Below are positions 1 to 7,980 of a stretch of DNA of 64,000 bases, one piece after another. The DNA is from Limnochordia bacterium (GTDB taxonomy: Bacteria; Bacillota; Limnochordia; DUMW01). The DNA is taken from assembly GCA_023230925.1 (NCBI GenBank), contig JALNWK010000002.1, positions 27,595-91,594 on the forward strand, in the 5' to 3' direction. A program made the position numbers and the translations under genes. Below the pieces are notes generated by a model. The model had not been told where the DNA came from. It saw nothing but the letters and a program-made list of their open reading frames with translations, and made no database searches. The stretch's first letter is position 1. The number at the start of each line of letters is the position of its first letter.

Positions 1-2
1 TC

Positions 3-1301
3 CTACTAATTGGACCCGAGTGGCGCCAGGGTCTTGTCCACTCCCCCACGGCCAGACGGATAGGCCTCATTGCCAACTATGACATTACCGCCACCATTTT
101 GACCCATCTGGATCTGCCAATCCCGAAGGAAGTGATGGGCCGGCCGATCGCTCTCAAAGAGGAGCTTCCCGAAAAAATGCTTTATCTTTCCACCATCAAG
201 GACCGCACCCGGACGGTGAATCAGAGTAGAGCACCAATCATCAAAGCTTTTATTGTCCTTGTGATTATCACTTTTTCCATTTACGCCCTGCTGATCCTCA
301 CCAAGAACCTAACCGGTTACCTGGAAGTAATTCTCCGCTATGTACTCCAGTTTATCTCCGCCATTCCCCTGGGTTTTTTGCTCCTGGGCTATGTCCACCT
401 AACCAATACCAGTAGTAGTCTTCTGTTCGTCTTTGTTACCGGGAGCCTTTGTGTTCTTCTGGCCTCCAAGGTTAACCGTCACCCCTTTGGCTCTTTCTTA
501 ACTATTTACCTGGTCACCATTGGGGTCTTGTGGTTTGAAGTACTCACCGGAGGATCCCACTTTATCTACTCTCCTTTAGGCTATGACTTACTAGGTGGCG
601 CCCGTTTTTACGGAATAGGGAATGAATATATGGGGGTACTGGTGGGAACATCCTTGGTAGGAACTTCGGTAATGATGGAACGGTTCAAGGCGCGGGTCAG
701 CCGCAGAGTCCTGCTTTCAATTACCATTGTCATCCTCGTAGTCACGGCGCTTTTGATCGCTACACCCAGTCTCGGTGCAAATACCGGTGGCGCAATTACG
801 GCGGCCATGGGCGGTGTTGTGCTATTCTTTTTACTTAGATATGGTACCCTTACCTGGAAACACTTGTGCTATGCAGTGGTGGCCACCTGTTTGCTGTTGG
901 GGTTTATGGGACTTGTAGACTTATCACTGAAGGATAGCGGTTCCTCACATTTTGGCCGCTTTGCCCAGTCCTTTCTGCACGGGGACTTCAATGTGGTTAC
1001 CTCCACGATCCTAAGGAAGCTAAATACAAACATCAAACTACTGCGTTATACCATCTGGAGCCAAGTCCTGCTGGTTTCCTTAGGAGTCATTGGTCTTTTA
1101 ATGTTTAGACCACCAGCCATATTCAAGACCTTAACCCAGGAAAACCCTTATATCTCCGCCGGGATTAAAGCAGCATTAATCAGTAGTCTTGTGACTTTAT
1201 TGGTTAATGATTCCGGTGTTGTTAGTGCCGCCACCCTATTAGTTCCGGTTACACCCACCTTTTTGTACCTCGTGGGCAGGCAAACCCAGGCTAGGAACTA
1301 A
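3..1301 (+). CDS. Membrane-bound alkaline-phosphatase-superfamily protein, 3' part (5' end outside window)
   Basis: The reading frame is open from the left edge, so the apparent TTG start at 99 is internal. The first visible residues (SPTARRIGLIANYDIT, then LDLPIP and GRPI) resemble the C-terminal end of an alkaline-phosphatase/sulfatase-fold catalytic domain. About eight or nine hydrophobic segments follow, with conserved-looking stretches YGIGNEYMG, GANTGGAI and NDSGVVSA. The phosphatase active site would lie upstream of the window. The substrate is unknown; a lipid- or cell-wall-linked role is only a guess. Its last 11 bases overlap the 3' end of rnhB on the other strand. The family assignment is by motif memory, not a search. 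Confidence 0.6.
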   Translation, partial: LLIGPEWRQGLVHSPTARRIGLIANYDITATILTHLDLPIPKEVMGRPIALKEELPEKMLYLSTIKDRTRTVNQSRAPIIKAFIVLVIITFSIYALLILTKNLTGYLEVILRYVLQFISAIPLGFLLLGYVHLTNTSSSLLFVFVTGSLCVLLASKVNRHPFGSFLTIYLVTIGVLWFEVLTGGSHFIYSPLGYDLLGGARFYGIGNEYMGVLVGTSLVGTSVMMERFKARVSRRVLLSITIVILVVTALLIATPSLGANTGGAITAAMGGVVLFFLLRYGTLTWKHLCYAVVATCLLLGFMGLVDLSLKDSGSSHFGRFAQSFLHGDFNVVTSTILRKLNTNIKLLRYTIWSQVLLVSLGVIGLLMFRPPAIFKTLTQENPYISAGIKAALISSLVTLLVNDSGVVSAATLLVPVTPTFLYLVGRQTQARN

Positions 1302-1968
1302 GGTCTAGCGTTACCTGCCGATGACGGTGACAGAAAGTTCGTCTATGCTGGGGGCACAGCCCTAATCTGTCTATGGCCCGCAAATGCTCGGCGGTACCAT
1401 AGCCCTTGTTTTGACCAAACCCATATCCCGGATATTTCTGCTCTAGATCGATCATAATCCAGTCCCGCTCCACCTTAGCAACAATGGAGGCGGCAGCAAT
1501 GGAAAAGCACAGGGCATCTCCCTTCACAATGGCCAGCTGGGGAGCAGCATCCAATGTAGGCACCGGTAAGCCGTCAACCAGGAGCAGATCCGGCTCAACC
1601 CCGCTTTCTGCCACCGCTTTTCCCATCGCGCGATGGGTCGCCCGCAAAATATTAATCTGGTCAATGACCTCGGGCCAGACAATGCCAATACCAATGGCCA
1701 GTGCCTTGGCCTTTATTTCATCATAAAGCAATTCTCGGCGCTTATGACTTAGGGCCTTAGAATCATTTACATCAGGGATCCGACAGGAGGAGGAGAAGAA
1801 TACCACCGCGGCCACCACCGGCCCGGCCAAAGGTCCCCTTCCTGCTTCATCAATACCGCCTATGTACTGCATTCCCCTGCCGAAGTACTCCCGTTCAATA
1901 ATGCTGAAATCCAAAGGATCAACCTCATTTTCGTGAAGAAAAGGATGGGTAACCCATTGGTTACCCAC
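1291..1968 (-). CDS. rnhB: Ribonuclease HII
   Basis: Cleaves the RNA strand of RNA-DNA hybrids and removes single ribonucleotides from DNA. The 225-residue protein has GIDEAGRGPLAGP with catalytic D40 and E41, then VDG (D132) and KGD (D151), which together form the expected metal-binding carboxylate set. The GTG start at 1968 is preferred over the internal Met33, because the IEREYFGRG stretch before GIDEAGRG is typical of the family N-terminus. It is the last gene of the ylxM-to-rnhB minus-strand group and lies 8 bases after lepB. No clear Shine-Dalgarno is seen, so translation may be coupled to lepB. Confidence 0.96.
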   Translation of the reverse strand: MGNQWVTHPFLHENEVDPLDFSIIEREYFGRGMQYIGGIDEAGRGPLAGPVVAAVVFFSSSCRIPDVNDSKALSHKRRELLYDEIKAKALAIGIGIVWPEVIDQINILRATHRAMGKAVAESGVEPDLLLVDGLPVPTLDAAPQLAIVKGDALCFSIAAASIVAKVERDWIMIDLEQKYPGYGFGQNKGYGTAEHLRAIDRLGLCPQHRRTFCHRHRQVTLDLSS

Positions 1969-1976
1969 CTAGTGGT

Positions 1977-2549
1977 TTAGTCCGTAGACTTTTGCTTAAA
2001 CAAACCTGGAATACGCATCAAGCCCAATCGGGAAGGCGGCCAATAACTGACAATCGCCCTACCGACGATCAACTCCCGTTTGACCATGCCCACGTCAGGA
2101 TAGCGGCTATCATCACTGTTTGTACGGTTGTCCCCTAGGACAAAGTAACGGCCTTCGGGAACAATCTGGGGACCAAAGGTGGGTGCACCGTACATGCCAC
2201 GCGTCGGACCAGTAATATAGTCTTCCTCTAAGGGCTCTCCATTTAGATAAAGAGTGTTATCCCGGATTGCAACCTCATCACCTGGAATACCTATGACCCT
2301 TTTAATAAACTTACGGGAGGGATTGCTTGGGTATTTAAACACGACAATCTCGCCCCGTTGAGGATCGCGGAATCGGTAGGTGATCTTATCCACAAATAAC
2401 CGTTGTCCGTCAGTCAAAGTCCGCTCCATGGATTGTCCTTGCACCAGGAAAGACTGGACAATGAAAATAACAATGAAAAGACCTAGGGCAACCGCGATGA
2501 CAAGCGCTTCGATGAACTCCAGTAACTCCGATTTCTCCACCTGTCCCAT
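1977..2549 (-). CDS. lepB: Signal peptidase I
   Basis: Removes signal peptides from exported proteins on the outer face of the membrane. The 190-residue protein has one N-terminal membrane helix (about residues 9-33), the catalytic serine in QGQSM (S40), the general-base lysine in FIKRVIG (K83) and the family box GDNRTNSDDSR. Length fits the short single-anchor Gram-positive SipS type. It sits between rplS and rnhB, a gene order conserved in many Firmicutes, and is probably cotranscribed with them. Confidence 0.96.
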   Translation of the reverse strand: MGQVEKSELLEFIEALVIAVALGLFIVIFIVQSFLVQGQSMERTLTDGQRLFVDKITYRFRDPQRGEIVVFKYPSNPSRKFIKRVIGIPGDEVAIRDNTLYLNGEPLEEDYITGPTRGMYGAPTFGPQIVPEGRYFVLGDNRTNSDDSRYPDVGMVKRELIVGRAIVSYWPPSRLGLMRIPGLFKQKSTD

Positions 2550-2558
2550 CCTTTCTGC

Positions 2559-2909
2559 CTACCGTCTTTCCCTAATGCGGGCAGCCTTCCCTCGCCTAGA
2601 CCGGAGGTAATACAGCTTAGAGCGGCGTACCTTACCCTTTCTGACAACCTCTATCTTAGCAATTTTGGGGGAATGTAAGGGCAGCGTCCGTTCCACGCCG
2701 ATCCCTTGGGTTATCTTGCGGACTGTGAAGGTTTCTCGGATACCACCGCCGCTTTTCTTGATCACAACACCCTCGAAAATCTGGATTCTCTCGCGCTCAC
2801 CCTCCACAACGCGCAAATGAACCCGCACGGCATCACCAGGCCGAAATTCCGGTATATCGTTTCTCATCTGTTCTTCTTCAATCGCCTTAATCAGATCCAA
2901 TCGACTCAC
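2559..2909 (-). CDS. rplS: 50S ribosomal protein L19
   Basis: A 116-residue basic protein with the L19 hallmarks: FRPGDAVRVH near residue 23, GVVIKK, FTVRKI, GVERTLPLHSP and a basic tail. L19 sits at the interface of the two ribosomal subunits. It lies 7 bases downstream of trmD in the usual rimM-trmD-rplS order, so it is expected to be translated from the same transcript. Confidence 0.97.
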   Translation of the reverse strand: MSRLDLIKAIEEEQMRNDIPEFRPGDAVRVHLRVVEGERERIQIFEGVVIKKSGGGIRETFTVRKITQGIGVERTLPLHSPKIAKIEVVRKGKVRRSKLYYLRSRRGKAARIRERR

Positions 2910-2916
2910 TCCCTAC

Positions 2917-3669
2917 TTAAGTCTCCAACAACCCCTCTTCTTCTCGAATCTCCTGAAGGAGTTTCTGATCCCGTTCTTCTAATGGGGCTGCCTGTAATAA
3001 CTCAGGTCTTTTTAACAATGTTCTTCGCAAGGATTCCTTGCGTCGCCATAGTTCAATCTGAGCATGATGGCCACTTAGCAAAACCTCTGGCACCTCGTGC
3101 CCTGCAAACTCCCTGGGCCGAGTGTACTGGGGATGCTCCAGCAGGCCGTGGGCAATGGAATCATCCATGGCCCCCGCAGGACCACTGCCCAAGACTCCAG
3201 GCAATAACCGGCATACCACATCAACCACTACCATCGCCGGTATCTCTCCGCCGGTTAAGACATAATCACCAATAGAGACTTCCCTGTCAACATATTCATA
3301 AATCCGTTCGTCAATGCCTTCATAATGGCCGCAAATTAAAACCAAGTGTTCCTTTGCCGCCAACTCCTTTGCAACCTTCTGTGAGAAAAGGGCACCCTGG
3401 GGTGATAACAAGACCACTTCGCCGTCAAGACCCTCCCTTAAGTGCCGAACATGGTCCAAACAACGGACGATGGGTTCGGGCTTCATGATCATCCCCGCTC
3501 CTCCGCCGTAGGGATAATCGTCTGTAGTCTTGTGCTTATCTAAAGCAAAGGCCCGGATATCAAATAGCTCGATCTCAACAATATGAGCTTCCCTGGCTCT
3601 TTTGATCATACTTTGATCAAAGGGACCGACAAACATATCGGGAAATAGAGTTAAAATATCAATATGCAC
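2917..3669 (-). CDS. trmD: tRNA (guanine-N1-)-methyltransferase
   Basis: Methylates G37 next to the anticodon of a subset of tRNAs, preventing +1 frameshifts. The 250-residue protein begins MHIDILTLFPDMF and contains YPYGGGAGMIMKPEP, CGHYEGIDERI and YVLTGGEIPAM, the trefoil-knot S-adenosylmethionine site typical of TrmD. Full length compared with the family (about 240-255). It is located between rimM and rplS in the conserved operon. Confidence 0.97.
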   Translation of the reverse strand: MHIDILTLFPDMFVGPFDQSMIKRAREAHIVEIELFDIRAFALDKHKTTDDYPYGGGAGMIMKPEPIVRCLDHVRHLREGLDGEVVLLSPQGALFSQKVAKELAAKEHLVLICGHYEGIDERIYEYVDREVSIGDYVLTGGEIPAMVVVDVVCRLLPGVLGSGPAGAMDDSIAHGLLEHPQYTRPREFAGHEVPEVLLSGHHAQIELWRRKESLRRTLLKRPELLQAAPLEERDQKLLQEIREEEGLLET

Positions 3670-3691
3670 ACAATCACCACATCGGATTAAC

Positions 3692-4204
3692 CTAATCCAA
3701 AATACCTGGCAGCAAACTTACAGTAATACTCCGGTTGGATAAATCAATGTTTTTGACCACTTCCTTCGTTGCCGGTAGTAAGATCTCTTCTCCTTCGCCT
3801 TGGACAACATAGACATCGTTGGCGGCAGTGGTTAATACATCCACAATCTCACCCAATTTCACCCCGGCATCGGTAACTACACTGCATCCAATCAGATCAA
3901 AGATATAGTAAGCACCTTCGGGAAGGGGCATGACCTCATCCTGGAGAATCTGTACGTACGCCAAGGCCCATTTGTTTGCTTCCTCAATGGAGTCAATGCC
4001 TACCAGTTGCATTAGGCAAAAACCCTGGTGATACCTCACATTACTTACTTCGTACTCGGCAATCCTCCCAGGTAACGTCAGATACACACGCTCCAATAAG
4101 GAGAATCGGTCAGGAAAGTCAGTAAGAATCTTAACCCTCAACTCGCCCTTCCGCCCGTGGGGCCTTGTCACCACACCAATGCTGATTAATGGTTCGCTTC
4201 CCAA
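3692..4204 (-). CDS. rimM: 16S rRNA processing/30S maturation protein RimM
   Basis: Helps mature the head of the 30S subunit through contact with ribosomal protein S19. The 170-residue protein has the N-terminal RimM barrel (IGVVTRPHGRKGELRVK, residues 8-24) and a C-terminal PRC-like barrel with YYIFDLIGC, LGEIVDVLTT, ANDVYVV and LLPATKEVV. It is in the standard position between khpA and trmD. Confidence 0.96.
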   Translation of the reverse strand: MGSEPLISIGVVTRPHGRKGELRVKILTDFPDRFSLLERVYLTLPGRIAEYEVSNVRYHQGFCLMQLVGIDSIEEANKWALAYVQILQDEVMPLPEGAYYIFDLIGCSVVTDAGVKLGEIVDVLTTAANDVYVVQGEGEEILLPATKEVVKNIDLSNRSITVSLLPGILD

Positions 4205-4224
4205 CCCATACCCTCCGTGATATC

Positions 4225-4464
4225 CTAGTCAATAATCTCCACGTGATAGGTCTTGCCGTCCTTCGTCGCGGCTGCCTTGACAACGGTTCGAATCGCTTTG
4301 GCAATACGTCCCTGCTTGCCAATTACTTTACCCATATCTTCGGGGGCTACAGTAAGCTCTAGGATAACCGATTTTTCGCCAGCAACAGGATTAACCCGAA
4401 CCTGTTCAGGATTATCCACAAGCGCCTTCGCGATGGTCTCAACTAATTCCTTCACTTTGTTCAT
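4225..4464 (-). CDS. khpA: KH-domain RNA-binding protein KhpA (YlqC)
   Basis: A 79-residue single KH-domain protein. The GxxG RNA-binding loop is visible as GKQGR in the stretch MGKVIGKQGRIAKAIRT. KhpA binds RNA, often with the partner KhpB, and affects cell elongation in Firmicutes. It lies 13 bases downstream of rpsP, as in most Firmicutes. Confidence 0.95.
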   Translation of the reverse strand: MNKVKELVETIAKALVDNPEQVRVNPVAGEKSVILELTVAPEDMGKVIGKQGRIAKAIRTVVKAAATKDGKTYHVEIID

Positions 4465-4477
4465 CCCCCTTTTAATG

Positions 4478-4747
4478 CTAAGCCTTCTTAAGCTCGTTAA
4501 ACCGCTCCATGACTCCTGTCTGAACTAGTAATCGCCGGGCAGTATCCGAAGGTCTAGCGCCCTTCTTTAGCCAGTCGATGGCTTTCTCTTCATCAATGAA
4601 CACCTGCGCTGGTTCAGCGATGGGATCATAATGTCCAATCGCCTCGATGTAGTTACCTTGGCTGGCCTTGGCCGAGTCGGTCACTACTAGTCTATAGTAT
4701 GGTCTTTTCTTCGCGCCCATTCTGTGCAATCTAATTCTTGCTGCCAA
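4478..4747 (-). CDS. rpsP: 30S ribosomal protein S16
   Basis: Encodes S16 (about 89 residues): ARIRLHRMGAKKRPYYRLVV, then GNYIEAIGHYDP and DWLKKGARPSDT are classic. I place the start at the TTG at 4747, because GAGGAG lies 8 bases ahead and the product then begins M-AARIRL. A GTG three codons upstream is in frame but would overlap the ribosome binding site. It follows ffh by 32 bases. Confidence 0.95.
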   Translation of the reverse strand: MAARIRLHRMGAKKRPYYRLVVTDSAKASQGNYIEAIGHYDPIAEPAQVFIDEEKAIDWLKKGARPSDTARRLLVQTGVMERFNELKKA

Positions 4748-4779
4748 ACTATTCACTCCTCATTTCCTTAATCTAGCTA

Positions 4780-6117
4780 CTACTGAAGAAACGAACGCAT
4801 CTTGCCCTTGGGCTTCTTGCCTTTATCTAAGGCGCCCAACTGTCTCATCATTTGCTTAGCCTGTTTGAACTGCTTCAGCAATCGATTCACATCCTGCACC
4901 TTAGTTCCACTACCGGTGGCAATCCTCCTTCTGCGACTGCCATCAATGATGTCAGGATTGCTCCGCTCCTGGGGGGTCATGGATTGAATGATCGCCTCAA
5001 TGGACTTTAGCTGACCCTCGTCAACCTGAAAGCCCTGCATTTTCTTCGCCTGGGAAAACCCAGGAATCATACCCAAGAGCTGATCCAAAGGACCCATTTT
5101 CTTAATCTGTTGGAGCTGGTCTAGAAAATCATCTAAGGTAAACTGGGCGGTAATAATTCGCTCCCCAAGTTTTTTGGCCTCTTCCTCACTAATGGCCGAC
5201 TCCGCCTTCTCGATCAAAGTGAGGACATCTCCCATGCCCAAAATTCTGGAAGCAACCCGGTCCGGATGGAAAACCTCAAGGGCATCGGTCTTCTCACCCA
5301 TTCCCACAAACTTGATTGGTTTGCCCGTCACCTCTTTGATCGATAGGGCAGCACCACCCCGCGCATCACCGTCGAGCTTGGTAAGGATGATCCCACTGAC
5401 ATCCAGCTGTTCATTAAAAGTTGCAGCTACATTCACCGCATCCTGCCCCGTCATGGCATCGGCCACAAAGAGGATCTCAGCTGGGTTAATGGCCGATTTG
5501 ATGCGCACTAACTCATCCATCATCTCCCCGTCGATGTGGAGCCGTCCGGCGGTATCGCACAGGATCACATCATGCCCGTGGGAAAGAGCATGGCTATAAC
5601 CTGCCTTGGCAATATTCACCGGGTCCTGATCGGTACCCATACTAAAGACGGCAATACCTAGTTGTTCTCCTAGAACCTGGAGCTGTTTCACCGCCGCAGG
5701 ACGGTAAACATCAGCAGCAATCATCAAAGGCTTCTTGCCCTTCTTCTTTAGATGATTTGCCAGTTTTGCAGTGGATGTAGTTTTTCCGGAACCCTGCAAG
5801 CCAACCAACATTATGGTCGTAGGAGGGTTGTCTAGTTTCAGGCTGACTTCTTGCCCTCCTAGTAGGATCCGCAGCTCATCATGGACAATCTTCACTACCT
5901 GCTGCGCGGGGGTTAGGCTCTTTAGGACTTCCTCACCCACAGCCCGCTCTTTTACTCGGCTCGTGAAGGACTTGACTACTTTGTAGTTGACATCGGCCTC
6001 TAGGAGAGCTAGTCTGACTTCTCTTAGAGCCGCATCCACATCCTGTTCTGTCAATTTGCCTCGGGAGCGCAATTTGCCCAAAGTAGCTTGTAGTTTTTCG
6101 GCTAGTCCTTGAAACAC
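4780..6117 (-). CDS. ffh: Signal recognition particle GTPase Ffh (SRP54)
   Basis: Binds signal sequences on nascent chains and hands the ribosome to FtsY. The 445-residue protein shows the N domain, a P-loop GLQGSGKTT at about residues 106-115, DTAGR, TKLDGDARGG, and the methionine-rich M domain (FTLDDFLDQLQQIKKMGP, then SRRRRIATGSG for RNA binding). GTG start at 6117 with a purine-rich site (GGAAAGGGG) upstream. It follows ylxM by 15 bases. Confidence 0.98.
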   Translation of the reverse strand: MFQGLAEKLQATLGKLRSRGKLTEQDVDAALREVRLALLEADVNYKVVKSFTSRVKERAVGEEVLKSLTPAQQVVKIVHDELRILLGGQEVSLKLDNPPTTIMLVGLQGSGKTTSTAKLANHLKKKGKKPLMIAADVYRPAAVKQLQVLGEQLGIAVFSMGTDQDPVNIAKAGYSHALSHGHDVILCDTAGRLHIDGEMMDELVRIKSAINPAEILFVADAMTGQDAVNVAATFNEQLDVSGIILTKLDGDARGGAALSIKEVTGKPIKFVGMGEKTDALEVFHPDRVASRILGMGDVLTLIEKAESAISEEEAKKLGERIITAQFTLDDFLDQLQQIKKMGPLDQLLGMIPGFSQAKKMQGFQVDEGQLKSIEAIIQSMTPQERSNPDIIDGSRRRRIATGSGTKVQDVNRLLKQFKQAKQMMRQLGALDKGKKPKGKMRSFLQ

Positions 6118-6132
6118 TTAAATACCCCTTTC

Positions 6133-6516
6133 CTACTCAGCATCAACCAATTGGATATCCCTTGTCAGTTGCTGCAAAGTTCCATCGACGGTGTAAAGAA
6201 GATCCTTGGAAAGTGAGTCCTCTTGTGCATGAAGCGCTTCCGTTAATTGCTCGAGATTGGATAACATTCTCTCTTTCAAGCGTTGGTTACGCCGGTGCCT
6301 TTTTGCCAACTTTAGCTTCCCTTCTAACTCGACAAGCTGTGTCTTTGCCCGCTTCAGAATATCATAGACTCCCTGTCTACTGATACCCACAAGCTCTGCA
6401 ATCTCACCTAGGGACAGATCCTCATGGTAATACAGGCGAAAGATCCGTCTTTGCTTCTCGGTTAGAAGCTCGTCGTAGAAGTCAAATAACAGGCATTGCT
6501 CCAAGTCTTTATCCAC
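6133..6516 (-). CDS. ylxM: YlxM/p13-like helix-turn-helix SRP-associated protein
   Basis: A 127-residue sigma-70 region-4-like protein: YYHEDLSLGEIAELVGISRQGVYDILKRA is the helix-turn-helix (about residues 29-57), followed by a charged coiled-coil tail. YlxM proteins are encoded just upstream of ffh and stimulate the SRP cycle in some Gram-positives. GTG start at 6516 with GGGGTG 7 bases before. It is the first gene of the operon that ends at rnhB. Confidence 0.93.
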   Translation of the reverse strand: MDKDLEQCLLFDFYDELLTEKQRRIFRLYYHEDLSLGEIAELVGISRQGVYDILKRAKTQLVELEGKLKLAKRHRRNQRLKERMLSNLEQLTEALHAQEDSLSKDLLYTVDGTLQQLTRDIQLVDAE

Positions 6517-6577
6517 GAATTCACACCCCGAAAAGACCAGTGAATTCTACTGTTAAGTAATGGCCCTTTACAGCAGT

Positions 6578-6606
6578 AGTATACCCAGGGAAACCGGCTG
6601 TGTCAA
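6578..6606 (-). promoter_or_regulatory. Sigma-A promoter of the ylxM-ffh-...-rnhB operon
   Basis: On the minus strand TTGACA (6606-6601), a 17-base spacer, then TATACT (6583-6578). This is a near-perfect housekeeping promoter about 60 bases before ylxM. Confidence 0.85.
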
Positions 6607-6669
6607 CCTCCAATATTGAAGAACAAAAGAGAGTTCAACCGGGTACGAAATAGTAGGAGCGAATGCCGA

Positions 6670-7130
6670 GGCGTACCTATATCAAAGCATGGCACGTACA
6701 GGCGTTACGTTGCTAGAGCCAGCGAACACTACATCCTATCCAAGAAGCTACAGAATGGATCCAGTCAGGCAATACCCCTGACAAGGAGGGAAGAACCCAC
6801 ACTATGGACAACAGCCTAGAAGTGAAAGAAGTGGTTGTAGGTACGGGAGAAGCGCGTCGGCGCTTTACAGTTTGGGAAACCCCAAGAAAGCTGGCAAACA
6901 GCGTCTGACCAGAGAGTCAATTTGTATAAAGAACCGAAACAACTTGCAGGTGAACCTTACAAAGAGACTGCGTGCTCCTTACGGGACCATCACACGTTCG
7001 GTCAATATATTCGACAGACGAGGAGCGGCAAACTGCAGCGCAAGGCTGATGCCCATCTTGACGGAAGGTTCCTCTTGAGCACCTCCGATGATACGCTAAG
7101 CAATCATGTTAGGCACCACATTATTTGAGA
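6670..7130 (+). pseudogene. Decayed IS1634-family-like transposase fragment
   Basis: Pieces of one transposase appear in different reading frames in the expected order: ASEHYILSKKLQNGSSQA (from about 6709), NSLEVKEVVVGTGEARRRF (from about 6801), then the run LRDHHTFGQYIRQTRSGKLQ and DGRFLLSTSDDTLS (about 6980-7100). In IS1634-type transposases these correspond to neighbouring stretches of the catalytic domain. At least two frame changes and several stops separate them and both ends are missing, so it is inactive. No terminal repeats are seen. Confidence 0.7.
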
Positions 7131-7166
7131 CAGAAACTGCATAAATCAAGCATATCCTGAGAGTAA

Positions 7167-7192
7167 GACCCAAGCGGGTCCTTTTTGTTTTT
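7167..7192 (+). terminator. Rho-independent terminator-like hairpin
   Basis: GACCC-AAGC-GGGTC stem-loop followed by CTTTTTGTTTTT on the plus strand. It lies just after the transposase fossil and before the leader of the DUF3794 gene. Confidence 0.6.
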
Positions 7193-7249
7193 CGAGGCGG
7201 AATAACGAAATAGGGTGAGCATAGGGGTCCGCCCACGACCCCACTCCTC

Positions 7250-7364
7250 CGAAAGGAGGTGATACGTTTTGAAAATACTCAGTATAAGAGGCTAGGTCAA
7301 GTACTACGTAGAGGAATGCTGCAGAGCCTCTGGGACCAGGATAGGAGCTGTTTTGGGGTTTTAG
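7250..7364 (+). other. Very strong Shine-Dalgarno with short, amber-interrupted leader ORF
   Basis: GAAAGGAGGTGAT is complementary over 13 bases to the usual 16S rRNA 3' tail. Five bases later a TTG at 7269 opens MKILSIRG, then an in-frame TAG (7293-7295). The same frame continues for 22 more codons (VKYYVEECCRASGTRIGAVL...) to another TAG. It is either a leader peptide or a small gene broken by a nonsense mutation. I do not recognise the peptide. Confidence 0.4.
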
Positions 7365-7431
7365 TGCTAGTTCAATGGAAGGGTAGGGTACATATAAATA
7401 TACTGCGGCAGGAAGAAAGGAGGAATGCTGG

Positions 7432-7935
7432 TTGAAAAGGACACTGTGCCCTATAAAACCAAAGGTGTGTCAAAAACCACCCTTTACCATTGAGCGGTTC
7501 AAGGTACTGCGGGTGATTGGAGAAAAAGTGGCCCAGGTTGTGGAAAGTGGCACCGTAAATCTACCCAACCCAGCGATTAAGGTGGACCGTATTGATATTA
7601 ACTTGATCAATGTCACCCACGCGGTCTTCCAAAACAAGGTGATCAAACAAGGGCAAATTGACAAGCAGATCTTCTATGTAGATGAAACGGATACTGTAAG
7701 GCACGAAGAAGTAATCGTACCCTTTGAGGCTATAATCGAGATACCCGGCGTATCACCGGAGATGGATCTAGAGATCCAAAATCGTTTGCTCTGCTCCGAT
7801 GTAGTTTTTGAACTACTGACACCAACGGTCCTGCTGGAAAAGGTAGTCCTTGATATCCTCGTTAAGGTCAGCGAATATGTACAGCGGGATTTGCTGGTGG
7901 CCCAGTCTAACATCATCAGTACCCGGGTGGTATAA
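7432..7935 (+). CDS. DUF3794 (SPOCS-domain) protein
   Basis: A 167-residue protein resembling one DUF3794/SPOCS unit: VLRVIGEKVAQVVESGTVNLP, then HAVFQNKVIKQGQIDKQIFYVD, a VPFEAIIEIPGV segment and VVFELL with a C-terminal VVLDILVKV. SPOCS domains occur in spore-coat and sporulation proteins such as SipL and CotE-like proteins of Clostridia. The start is TTG at 7432, chosen because AAAGGAGG sits 8-9 bases upstream; an ATG at 7425 is in another frame. It is alone on the plus strand between two minus-strand operons. Its role in spore assembly is an inference from the family. Confidence 0.8.
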   Translation: MKRTLCPIKPKVCQKPPFTIERFKVLRVIGEKVAQVVESGTVNLPNPAIKVDRIDINLINVTHAVFQNKVIKQGQIDKQIFYVDETDTVRHEEVIVPFEAIIEIPGVSPEMDLEIQNRLLCSDVVFELLTPTVLLEKVVLDILVKVSEYVQRDLLVAQSNIISTRVV

Positions 7936-7942
7936 AGCCATA

Positions 7943-7980
7943 AGGTGGGGGAATGGACTACTATCCCCCACCTGTTTTTT
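7943..7980. terminator. Bidirectional terminator between DUF3794 gene and ftsY
   Basis: Perfect 10-bp stem AGGTGGGGGA / TCCCCCACCT with a 10-base loop, then GTTTTTTTA on the plus strand. It sits between convergent genes and overlaps the ftsY stop region. Confidence 0.85.

Noticed and set aside
2706..3275. A 189-codon open frame on the plus strand opposite trmD and rplS.
   Set aside because: Antisense to two certain genes, no ribosome binding site, and no protein-like motifs.
7293..7295. In-frame TAG followed by sensible codons could be read as pyrrolysine or suppression.
   Set aside because: TAG ends ordinary genes here (fabF, rnhB, scfA), and no pyrrolysine genes are seen.
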